Shown in pieces: positions 1 to 5,764 of a DNA stretch of 5,938 nt. How positions within the stretch are numbered: position 1 is the first letter of the stretch; every line of letters begins with the position of its first letter. The DNA comes from OMOG01 sp041485845 (GTDB lineage Bacteria; Acidobacteriota; Terriglobia; Bryobacterales; Bryobacteraceae). Under the pieces are notes generated by a model. That model worked only from the letters and a program-made list of their open reading frames with translations, was not told the origin of the DNA and ran no database searches. Made by a program: the position numbers and the translations under genes. The stretch is from NCBI GenBank assembly GCA_041485845.1, contig JBGPKH010000571.1, positions 1 to 5,938 of the forward strand. The letters run 5' to 3'.

Positions 1-104
1 CCGGAGCGGCTATGGTTGAGTGGCATATTCTTTCATCTAGCCATGTAGAGGTCTGTGATTGGAGCGAAACCCTTGTTTAACAGGCCTCCGGAAGCCCGGC
101 GTCG
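1..104. other. Left-edge segment with no intact gene
   Basis: No coding signal was recognised in the first 80 bases, which are more AT-rich than what follows. The kinase reading frame is closed by TAA at 78-80, so the kinase cannot extend to the window edge in its own frame. In the +2 frame, bases 95-112 read PGVGAV, which faintly resembles a kinase glycine-rich loop (GGMGAVY). It may be a shifted remnant of the missing N-lobe, but this is speculative. Confidence 0.4.
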
Positions 105-947
105 GTGCTGTACCCCATCAGATTCGCGAAAGTCGGGCTAGCCAAGCCCGAGCGCAAGCGGCGGTTCGTTCAGGAGGCCAAGTCCGCGTCAGCGCTGGAC
201 CACCCGAATATCATTCATGTTTACGACATCGACCAGTGTGAGGGTGTGGATTACATCGCTATGGAATATGTGGCGGGAACACCCCTGGACCGATTGATCG
301 GCACCAACGGAATCAAACTCCGTGACGCGGTGAAATTTGCAGCGCAGATCGCGGATGCATTGGCAGCGGCGCACGAGGCTGGTATTATCCATCGCGATCT
401 GAAGCCCGCCAACATCATGATTACCGATCGGGGATTCGTGAAGGTGCTCGATTTTGGGCTGGCCAAACTGATGGAGCCGACCGAGAGCGATACCGACGCG
501 GTGACGCGGAGTATTACGGAGGCTCGGACTCAGGAAGGCGCCATCATCGGCACCGTTGCGTACATGTCGCCGGAGCAGGCTGAGAGCAAGCGAATCGATG
601 CGCGTTCCGACATCTTTTCCTTCGGCTCATTAATTTACGAGATGATCACCGGGCAGCGGGCATTCCGGGGAGAAACGACCATTTCGACGCTATCGGCGAT
701 TCTGCACGTCGAGCCCAAGGCCGTTCGCGAGCTGGTTTCGGGTGTGCCGCAACAGCTCGAGGGGATCGTGCACAAGTGCCTGCAGAAAAATCCCGCGGAC
801 CGCTTTCAGCACATGGCAGATGTAAAGATTGCCCTCGAGGAGTTGAAGGACGCGTCGAGAGGCCGTCGATTCTTGCCGGGACCAGGCAGATCCTGCCAGG
901 CCGGGCCTGGAAGGCAATGGCCGCCTGCCTGGTCCTTCTGGCCTTAA
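105..947 (+). CDS. Hanks-type Ser/Thr protein kinase domain, N-lobe truncated and 3'-frameshifted
   Basis: This is the catalytic C-lobe of a eukaryotic-like Ser/Thr kinase, which would transfer phosphate from ATP to proteins on the cytoplasmic face of the membrane. Visible motifs in the 280-residue frame (GTG start) are: the helix-C glutamate in FVQEAK (E24), the hinge MEYV (53-56), the catalytic loop HRDLKPAN (96-103, with D98 and N103), DFG (116-118), GTVAYMSPEQ (149-158) and RSDIFSFG (167-174). The glycine-rich loop and the beta-3 lysine are absent, because homology begins at about PERKRRF (residues 15-21) and an in-frame TAA lies at 78-80. The authentic frame ends near 851 after ALEELKD. 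The last 30 or so residues (proline- and arginine-rich) are out-of-frame translation of the juxtamembrane region. The next gene continues the protein in the -1 frame. The domain cannot bind ATP normally as read, so this is probably a pseudogene fragment unless the sequence contains errors. Confidence 0.85.
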   Translation: MLYPIRFAKVGLAKPERKRRFVQEAKSASALDHPNIIHVYDIDQCEGVDYIAMEYVAGTPLDRLIGTNGIKLRDAVKFAAQIADALAAAHEAGIIHRDLKPANIMITDRGFVKVLDFGLAKLMEPTESDTDAVTRSITEARTQEGAIIGTVAYMSPEQAESKRIDARSDIFSFGSLIYEMITGQRAFRGETTISTLSAILHVEPKAVRELVSGVPQQLEGIVHKCLQKNPADRFQHMADVKIALEELKDASRGRRFLPGPGRSCQAGPGRQWPPAWSFWP

Positions 948-2809
948 CGGCTGCCGGCGTCTGGTTCCGGGCGAAGCTGGTTTCGAGACCCCCGCCGCCG
1001 CAGAAAGCCATCAGCGTGCTGGTGGCGGACTTCGAGAACAAGACCTCCGAAAGCATTTTCAATGGGACACTGGAGCCCACGATTGTTTTTGCTTTGGAGG
1101 AAGCCCCCTTTCTCAACCCCTACGATCGAAGCGAGGCACATAAGATCGGCTTGCAGTTGCGTTCGAACGCATCCGCGCTGGACGAGTCGCTGGCCCGGGT
1201 TGTGGCGTTGCGGGAGGACATTGGTGTGATCGTGGCCGGCTCTATCGCACGCGATGGCGAAGGCTATACGATTTCAGTCAAGGCAATCGATGGTGCGGGC
1301 AGAACGATCGTTACCCAAGACGCGAAAACCGGGAATAAGCCCGGCGTGCTTCCGGCGGCAAGAAACGTAGCCACGCGCATCCGAAAGGCACTGGCCGCCT
1401 GGGCGGGCGAATCGATCCCGGCGAGCGTTGCAGAACCGGTGAGCACGGGATCGCTCGAAGCAGCTCACCACTACAGCCTGGCTCAGAATCTGCATTATGG
1501 CGGCAAGTGGGAGGAGGCGCTTGCCGAATACTCCAAGGCGATCGAACTCGATCCGAACTTCGGGCGAGCTTACACAGGCGCCGCAGTGGCTCTTTTCAAC
1601 CTAGGCGACCGAGCTGGGGCCGAGAACTATTTCGAAAAGGCCATGGCACATATCGATCAGATGACCGATCGCGAAAAGCACCGCACCCGAGGCATTCATT
1701 ACCTAATGGTACGTAACTACCGGCAAGCGATCGAAGAATTCAATACTCTGGTTAAGAGTTATCCAGCCGATAGCACGCCGCTGACTAACCTGGCGCTCGC
1801 GCACTTTTACGCACGCGATATGCCGGCGGCGCTGGAGGTAGCTCATCGCTCGGTGGAGGCGTTTCCCAACCGGCTGCTGACCCGAAACAATCTTGCTCTC
1901 TACGCTATGTACGCAGGCGATTTTCCGGCGGCGGAGCGGGATGCGCGGGCGGTTATCAACGCAGACGCTTCCTACAGGGACCCGTATCTCGCCTTGGCGC
2001 TTTCACGTCTGGCTCAAGGCCAGCCGGCGGAGGCGGTGCAGGTATACGAGCGTTTAGAGAAGCTGTGTAGCCGTGGCGCGTCTCTGGCGGCGGACGGTTT
2101 GGCGGACCTGGCACTCTATGAAGGCAGAGTGAGTGACGCCGTTTCCATTCTACAGGCCGGCGTGGCGGCCGACACCGCGGAAAAGAGGTGGCAAACGGCA
2201 GCATGGAAATCGGTTACTTTGGGTCACGCGCTAGTCCTGCTTGGGGCGAAATCCAAAGCCGTGGCAGAGGCCGTCCGCGCGGCCGGTTGGAGTAAGGAAG
2301 TGAGCGTACTCTTTCCCGCCGCGCGCATCTATCTGGAACTCGGACAAGCCGGGAAAGCGAGCACGCTGGCCTCGCAATTGGCCAGTCGATTCGAGCCAGA
2401 GCCGCAGGCATATGGAAAGCTGATTGAAGCCGAGGTACAGATGCAGGGCCGCGACTATCGAGCGGCTGTACGGCAGATTCAAGAAGCGCAAAAGCTGGCA
2501 GACACCTGGGTGGGACGCTATGACCTGGGACGTGCCTATCTGCAGGCGGGAGCGTATACCGAAGCGCATGCCGAGTTCGACGAGTGCCTGAAGCGGCGCG
2601 GCGAGGCGACTTCCCTTTTCCTCGACGATGTGCCAACCTACCGGATCCTTCCGGAAATCTACTTCTACCTGGGGCGCGTCCAGGAGAGCGTGAAGAGTCC
2701 AGCAGCCGCGGCCTCGTACAGGATTCTTCTCGGGATCAAGAAGGGTAACGAAGATCCGCTGGCGGGAGAAGCCCGCCGTCGCTTGGAAGCGCTGGGGGGA
2801 GCCAAGTAA
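776..2809 (+). CDS. Membrane-anchored TPR sensor region, originally the C-terminal half of the kinase at 105-947
   Basis: The open frame starts at 776, but its first 25 codons overlap the kinase in another frame. Authentic sequence begins at about 851 (RVERPSILAG). Residues 48-64 form one hydrophobic transmembrane helix preceded by basic residues. Residues 78-215 look like the alpha/beta FlgO/CsgG/TolB-N-like domain common in acidobacterial kinase fusions (ISVLVADFENKT, then VIVAGSIARDGEGYTISVKAID). From residue 226 to the end run many tetratricopeptide repeats, the clearest being WEEALAEYSKAIELDP. In relatives such a protein is one polypeptide: cytoplasmic kinase, membrane helix, extracytoplasmic TPR ligand- or protein-binding region. 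Here a single missing base near 851 separates them. If translated alone, ATG 917 (MAACLVLLAL, with GGAAGG two bases upstream, which is close) could make a signal-anchored TPR protein. The frame ends at TAA 2807-2809, and the 652 codons after the shift are uninterrupted, so any frameshift would be recent or artefactual. Confidence 0.85.
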   Translation: MPAEKSRGPLSAHGRCKDCPRGVEGRVERPSILAGTRQILPGRAWKAMAACLVLLALTAAGVWFRAKLVSRPPPPQKAISVLVADFENKTSESIFNGTLEPTIVFALEEAPFLNPYDRSEAHKIGLQLRSNASALDESLARVVALREDIGVIVAGSIARDGEGYTISVKAIDGAGRTIVTQDAKTGNKPGVLPAARNVATRIRKALAAWAGESIPASVAEPVSTGSLEAAHHYSLAQNLHYGGKWEEALAEYSKAIELDPNFGRAYTGAAVALFNLGDRAGAENYFEKAMAHIDQMTDREKHRTRGIHYLMVRNYRQAIEEFNTLVKSYPADSTPLTNLALAHFYARDMPAALEVAHRSVEAFPNRLLTRNNLALYAMYAGDFPAAERDARAVINADASYRDPYLALALSRLAQGQPAEAVQVYERLEKLCSRGASLAADGLADLALYEGRVSDAVSILQAGVAADTAEKRWQTAAWKSVTLGHALVLLGAKSKAVAEAVRAAGWSKEVSVLFPAARIYLELGQAGKASTLASQLASRFEPEPQAYGKLIEAEVQMQGRDYRAAVRQIQEAQKLADTWVGRYDLGRAYLQAGAYTEAHAEFDECLKRRGEATSLFLDDVPTYRILPEIYFYLGRVQESVKSPAAAASYRILLGIKKGNEDPLAGEARRRLEALGGAK

Positions 2810-3031
2810 CAGTTTGGTTTCCCGTGTTTCGAAAGTACGGCCGTCGATGCCGCTGGCCTGCGCTACACTGGCTCCGCACGAATGAACCCGAAGGAGCGTG
2901 GAAGAGGCGATGGAAGTGTCGAAAGCCACACAGCGTTTTCCAGTATGATGGCGTGGATGGACGACTCGCTGCCGACGCTGAGAAGCCGGGTGGCCTTCTT
3001 TTGCGAGCGGCGCCCTGCTTGCGCGCGACCA
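2810..3031. other. Spacer between TPR gene and PIN remnant, no gene recognised
   Basis: Short open frames exist on both strands but none resembles a known family or shows a convincing start. An AAGGAG at 2891-2896 precedes ATG 2910, but that frame stops after 12 codons (MEVSKATQRFPV). Homology to the PIN gene from the right stops near 3031, so the PIN C-terminal half has been replaced by this DNA. Confidence 0.45.
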
Positions 3032-3306
3032 TCGATCTTCGATCTGAATGGCCGACAGGATCTGCGGCGGATCGACGATGACCAGAGGGAGATCGAGCAA
3101 TGATGCGGTGCATCCTGGAGCTGGCGGCGGGGCATGCCCAGTTTGCGGGCGCGGGCTGCATAGAATTCCTGAACCACCTGAGTGCTTAGCAGCATACGGC
3201 CGGAGCGGGTGAAGCGACGGAAGAATTCTTTTGCCTGTGCCTGTTTGCGTGCATCGACTCCGCCGTACATGCAAAGGAGCACATTGGTATCGAAGAAGGC
3301 CTTAAT
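3032..3306 (-). pseudogene. Decayed PIN-domain ribonuclease toxin (VapC-like)
   Basis: PIN toxins are metal-dependent RNases whose three or four acidic residues bind Mg/Mn. Read on the minus strand directly after the antitoxin stop, the frame gives IKAFFDTNVLLCMYGG, the characteristic first strand with the first catalytic Asp (FDTN). It then gives STQVVQEFYAARARKLG with the conserved Glu of QEFY. At about 3109-3111 the frame breaks: SLLDLPLVIVDPPQILSAIQ continues in the -1 frame, consistent with one lost base. Homology ends at about 3031, so the second acidic cluster (usually SFWDALI and the later ED) is missing. The expected start codon is ATT (3306-3304) overlapping the antitoxin TAA by one base, where TAATG would be usual. 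The first regular start downstream (GTG 3282) would omit the catalytic FDTN strand. The gene is very probably non-functional. Confidence 0.75.
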
Positions 3307-3548
3307 TAACGCCGTTTATGCAACTCCTCGCGGCGGATGGAACCCGGATCGGCGGTGAAGCATGGACCTTGGCCGGCGATGGCAAGCAATCGCGCGGCGC
3401 CGGACCGAGCCCGGCTTTCGCGAGACAGTGCTTCCTGAAGGAGTTCCCGTACGAAGGCGTTGATGGTGGCGCCATGCTCGGCAGCGTGGGCTTTCGCCTT
3501 GCGAATCAGGTCGGCGGGCAGACTGAAGGTGATGTTCCGATTCTCCAT
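3306..3548 (-). CDS. Ribbon-helix-helix antitoxin (VapB-like) partner of the PIN remnant
   Basis: This 80-residue protein has an N-terminal ribbon-helix-helix fold. Residues 4-11 (RNITFSLP) are the DNA-contacting beta strand, residues 12-25 (ADLIRKAKAHAAEH) helix 1, and residues 29-41 (INAFVRELLQEAL) helix 2. The basic and acidic C-terminal tail (to HKRR) is where such antitoxins usually bind and block the toxin. By family knowledge it would neutralise a PIN RNase and, as a dimer, repress its own promoter. The ATG at 3548 was chosen because the motif starts three residues later. A GTG at 3566 is possible but falls inside the 14-bp palindrome. Neither start has a clear Shine-Dalgarno sequence. 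The stop codon overlaps the position where the toxin should begin, the normal antitoxin-toxin arrangement. The frame is intact although the toxin is broken, so it is an orphan antitoxin. Confidence 0.8.
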   Translation of the reverse strand: MENRNITFSLPADLIRKAKAHAAEHGATINAFVRELLQEALSRESRARSGAARLLAIAGQGPCFTADPGSIRREELHKRR

Positions 3549-3563
3549 GTAATTCAGGTGTAG

Positions 3564-3577
3564 CACATAACTATGTG
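3564..3577. promoter_or_regulatory. 14-bp inverted repeat upstream of antitoxin, candidate autoregulatory operator
   Basis: The sequence CACATAACTATGTG has perfect 6-bp arms (CACATA/TATGTG) around a central AC. It lies 16-29 bases upstream of the antitoxin ATG and is much more AT-rich than its surroundings. Ribbon-helix-helix antitoxins typically repress by binding short palindromes in this position. No confident -35/-10 pair was found, so the operator role is inference. Confidence 0.45.
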
Positions 3578-3606
3578 GAGCCCGGAAGAATGGTCATTTT
3601 GGAACC

Positions 3607-4137
3607 TCAATCCAGGCGGGCCAGAAGGTCGGGAGGGACATAGTCGCGAAGGTTGGGGTAGGATTCCAGGATGCGTTCGATATCCAGGAGGTCTTTGCGT
3701 CGTTTGCTGGGGCGGCGGATAGTATCCGAAGCTGCCCAGATCTTGCCCTGGAGGACGTCTTCCAGGCAGGCGACGGGAAGCGAGACTCCGAGGACTTCCC
3801 GGCGGGCGGCACGATCCACGAAATCGAAATAGCGGGGATCGGTCCGGATTTGCACCCGGAGGTTCGACCCGGCAGCCGCGAGGTTCAAGCTATGGGGGAA
3901 TCGGACGAGTTCGTAGCGCGCGGACAGAAGAGACTCGACGGACGGCAATTGATCGACGGCGATCACCAGGTCCAAATCGAGGCTCACCAGCGGCTCGACA
4001 TAAGCGTTGACGCCTTGTCCGCCGATGACGCAGTAGCGGATGCGGCGTTCCTCGAGGAGCGCGATGAGCGATTCGAGGAAGTTGGAGCGATCAAGTGTCA
4101 CGATTTTCCAAAAGGTGCCGGCCCGCATGGTCGCCAT
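3607..4137 (-). CDS. Small nucleotidyltransferase-fold protein (MNT/AbiEii-like, DUF6036-type)
   Basis: This intact 176-residue protein carries the signature of minimal nucleotidyltransferases: GGQGVNAY (GG at 39-40) followed by SLDLDLVI with the two acids D54 and D56. Further conserved stretches are LRVQIRTDPRY (94-103), CLEDVLQGKIWA (K132) and SKRRKDLLDIERIL (K148, D149, D152). The usual third catalytic acid falls at Q96 in the VQI segment, so catalysis is uncertain. From memory, relatives with this LRVQ-TDPRY/LEDVLQGK pattern share that glutamine. ATG 4137 was chosen because GGAAG lies seven bases upstream. The frame stays open to a TTG at 4188, but that extension looks non-coding. It lies 58 bp upstream of the antitoxin on the same strand, so it may share a transcript. 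Proteins of this fold include NTP-transferring toxins (AbiEii, MNT) and orphan hypothetical proteins. The exact substrate is unknown. Confidence 0.8.
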   Translation of the reverse strand: MATMRAGTFWKIVTLDRSNFLESLIALLEERRIRYCVIGGQGVNAYVEPLVSLDLDLVIAVDQLPSVESLLSARYELVRFPHSLNLAAAGSNLRVQIRTDPRYFDFVDRAARREVLGVSLPVACLEDVLQGKIWAASDTIRRPSKRRKDLLDIERILESYPNLRDYVPPDLLARLD

Positions 4138-4184
4138 CCTGAAACTTCCATTGTCGGATGATTCGGAGCGGATTGCAGGGTGGA

Positions 4185-4760
4185 TCAACCGCGGAGCTTC
4201 ACCGACTGCCCCGTCGCGCCGGCGGCGAAGGTCAGTGGCCTGGCCGCTTTGGCGAGGTCGCCTCCGTCGATGGCGATCGCCTGGCTGGCGGCGCCTTCCA
4301 CCTGGAGAAATACCGCCGCGGGCGTCAGGACTCGGCTGGCGGTGAGGAGAACGTCGCGCGAGTCAGTGAAGCGCAGGAGTGACTCGGCGGCGGGGTTGCC
4401 CTGGGCGCTGAAGCCGTTCACGGCGGCATCCTCGACGTGGTCGAAGACCATGGCGGGGCGGAGGTCGGGGGTTTGCACTTCGAAGCGCACGTTTTGCATC
4501 GACAGGCCGCGCACGTTGCGGGCGTACATGCCGTAGGCGGGCAGCGTGCCGAGCTCGAAATACTCACCGGCCATTTGGGGGACGTCGCGTTGGGCCGCCT
4601 CTTCGGCGGTGCCGCCTCCTCCGTAGGTGACGTGGATGTCCTGGAGGGTGATGCCTTCGAGGTACTCGTCGCGGGGGCGGAGATCCGTCTCCGGATGCCC
4701 GGACGCCTGGGGGGCAGGCGCCCGGATCGGCGAGTTCACGGGACAAAGGTTGCCAGGCAA
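4185..4760 (-). pseudogene. C-terminal fragment of a GH28 polygalacturonase-like beta-helix hydrolase
   Basis: From about residue 32 of this frame the sequence matches the late coils of glycoside hydrolase family 28: EYLEGITLQDIHVTYGGGGTAEEAA, then GTLPAYGMYARNVRGL and MQNVRFE, followed by repeating short strands typical of a right-handed parallel beta-helix. GH28 enzymes hydrolyse pectin-type or related polysaccharides, usually after export. The catalytic region (the NTD, DD, GHG and RIK motifs) and the signal peptide should lie upstream but are absent. Recognisable homology starts at about 4700, and the frame is closed by TAA at 4785-4787. The listed start is a TTG without support, so this is a 5'-truncated remnant rather than an expressed gene. 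It ends at TGA 4185-4187, 47 bp before the nucleotidyltransferase start and on the same strand. Identification rests on recalled GH28 C-terminal patterns. Confidence 0.7.
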
Positions 4761-5040
4761 TTGCCTCGCCGCAATGGGACGACGTTAACAGTAACAGTAT
4801 CAGCGGAGCTTGTTTCCACGATGCCAGCGTTTCGGGGTCGTTGTACGGGTAGGGCGTTTTCGTCCAGTTGACGTAACGGGGACGTAACGGGGACGTAACG
4901 GGAGTGATCTCCCAGAACGCCATTTGGGGTTGGAGCTTCAGGTCGCCGGCACTTTTACGAGACGACGTTACGTCCAAGTGGCCAAGCAATACCGGCGCAG
5001 TCTGAAGCCACGTCGACGATCTCCGAAGATCGAAACCGTT
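4701..5040. other. Scar-like junction between two truncated genes
   Basis: This stretch separates the GH28 remnant (minus strand) from the 5'-truncated ATP-binding gene (plus strand). It holds AACAGTAACAGT at 4787-4798, an 11-bp tandem triplication at 4870-4902 and an inverted copy of its core at 4966-4975. A minus-strand frame across about 4800-4945 encodes a protein-like stretch (MAFWEITPV, then YVNWTKTPYPYNDPETLASW) that could be a remnant of another gene. I do not recognise its family. No transposase was seen. Confidence 0.45.
4870..4902. repeat. Three perfect tandem copies of an 11-bp unit (GACGTAACGGG)
   Basis: GACGTAACGGG occurs at 4870-4880, 4881-4891 and 4892-4902 without mismatch. 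The 10-bp core GGACGTAACG reappears inverted as CGTTACGTCC at 4966-4975, so the last copy could pair with it around a loop of about 65 bases. GTAACGGGGAC-type words recur near REP/RAYT and small transposon ends in soil bacteria. That link is from memory and untested. Confidence 0.85.
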
Positions 5041-5676
5041 TCGTTCCTGGTTCTATTTAATATTCGAGAGCTTCTGGCAAATGCATTAGTTCATCGTCCC
5101 TACACCACGCGGGGCGACATTTTCATCAATCTCTATCCCGACCGGTTGGAGGTCCACAATCCGGGTCTTTTGCCGCTGGGCGTGACACCGGCCAACATCC
5201 TGCACACCTCAATCAAGCGGAACGAATTGTTGGCGAAAGTGTTCTTTGACCTCAAGCTGATGGAGCGTGAGGGCAGCGGATATGACCGCATGTACGAGGC
5301 CCTCCTCTCGACGGGCCGTCCCGGTCCGGTTGTAAAAGAAGGCGACGACCGCGTGGTGGTGACGGTGCAGCGGCGGATCGTCAACCCGGAGATCGTCGAT
5401 TTCATGATTAAGGCGGATCAGACATTCGCCCTTACGCAGAAGGAGCGAATCACCCTTGGGCTGATCGCCCAGGAGGTGATCGAGCGGGTGGACCGCTGGA
5501 CCGAGAAGGAACAGACGCAGGCCGAGGTGAAAAGCCTGATTCTCGATCACGTTTTCGCGACACTACCGGATCCGCCGTTTACGGATCTCGACAAGGAAGC
5601 TGCCGCGGACCGGCTGTTCCAGCACGTCTGGCACCTGAGTGCGAGCGGGGGATTCGCAGCAGCTTCGGCCGTCTAG
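4924..5676 (+). CDS. Chimeric fragment: AlbA_2/RecG-like ATP-binding protein C-half joined to an HsdR-like C-terminal tail
   Basis: Residues 47-160 match the HATPase_c_4-type C-terminal half of AlbA_2 (Schlafen-like/RecG-like) ATP-binding proteins. Visible motifs are RELLANALVHR (48-58, N53 in the N box), DRLEVHNPGLLPLGVTP (73-89, N79 and G81), RNELLAKVF (99-107) and LMEREGSG (112-119). Residues 154-183 keep the family's NPEIVDF, then ADQTFALTQKERITLGLIAQ. From about residue 184 the character changes: VIERVDRWTEKEQTQAEVKS, then ILDHVFATLPDPPFTD and HVWHLSASGG resemble the C-terminal end of type I restriction R subunits. The N-terminal AlbA_2 domain is missing: residues 1-46 come from the repeat scar, the TTG start is arbitrary, and an upstream stop lies at 4885-4887. 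Such ATPases often sit inside type I restriction loci, so an in-frame deletion joining ATPase and hsdR is a plausible origin. The HsdR assignment is the less certain half. Function is probably lost. Confidence 0.7.
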   Translation: MGLELQVAGTFTRRRYVQVAKQYRRSLKPRRRSPKIETVSFLVLFNIRELLANALVHRPYTTRGDIFINLYPDRLEVHNPGLLPLGVTPANILHTSIKRNELLAKVFFDLKLMEREGSGYDRMYEALLSTGRPGPVVKEGDDRVVVTVQRRIVNPEIVDFMIKADQTFALTQKERITLGLIAQEVIERVDRWTEKEQTQAEVKSLILDHVFATLPDPPFTDLDKEAAADRLFQHVWHLSASGGFAAASAV

Positions 5677-5698
5677 CCCGGCCGCTGTGCCAGATCGC

Positions 5699-5714
5699 CG
5701 CGGACGACTCCGCG
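5699..5714. terminator. Possible weak stem-loop after the chimeric gene
   Basis: CGCGGA (5699-5704) and TCCGCG (5709-5714) form a perfect 6-bp GC stem with a CGAC loop, 22 bases after the stop codon. It is followed by ATAATT rather than a T run, so intrinsic termination would be weak. Confidence 0.3.
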
Positions 5715-5720
5715 ATAATT

Positions 5721-5755
5721 GCCCGCGGGCCGGCGGTCTGTGCGACGGATATAAT
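5721..5755 (+). promoter_or_regulatory. Candidate promoter with TATAAT -10 box and upstream 10-bp palindrome
   Basis: A consensus TATAAT occupies 5750-5755, followed by AGT, which places a predicted transcript start near 5762. No TTGACA-like -35 box lies at 16-18 bp spacing. Instead the perfect palindrome GCCCGCGGGC spans 5721-5730, overlapping the -35 zone, where an activator or repressor could bind. The palindrome's role is inference. Confidence 0.5.
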
Positions 5756-5764
5756 AGTCTCAAC

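Noticed and set aside
646..1116. 156-codon minus-strand open frame opposite the kinase-TPR junction
   Set aside because: Low-complexity Arg/Ala/Pro/Ser composition and no motif. It is a shadow of the plus-strand gene.
2761..2806. Hairpins GGCGGG/CCCGCC and CTTGG/CCAAG at the end of the TPR gene as a terminator
   Set aside because: They lie inside the coding region and no T-rich tract follows directly.
2882..3103. Plus-strand small open frame of 73 codons (MNPKERGRG, then MMAWMDDSLP)
   Set aside because: No family recognised, it overlaps the PIN remnant on the other strand, and the nearby AAGGAG fits a different frame that stops after 12 codons.
2231..3274. Long 347-codon open frame on the minus strand
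   Set aside because: Mostly antisense to the TPR gene. Only its first part, about 3031-3109, carries the frameshifted PIN sequence.
4437..4871. 144-codon plus-strand open frame
   Set aside because: Antisense to the GH28 remnant, whose beta-helix motifs are clear on the other strand.
4570..4929. 11-bp direct repeat GCCATTTGGGG at 4570-4580 and 4919-4929 as an insertion target duplication
   Set aside because: A few 11-mer repeats are expected by chance in a window of this size, and the first copy lies inside intact GH28 coding sequence.
4778..4970. 10-bp direct repeat GACGACGTTA at 4778-4787 and 4961-4970 as target-site duplication of a small element
   Set aside because: Chance level for this spacing, and no terminal inverted repeats lie just inside the copies.
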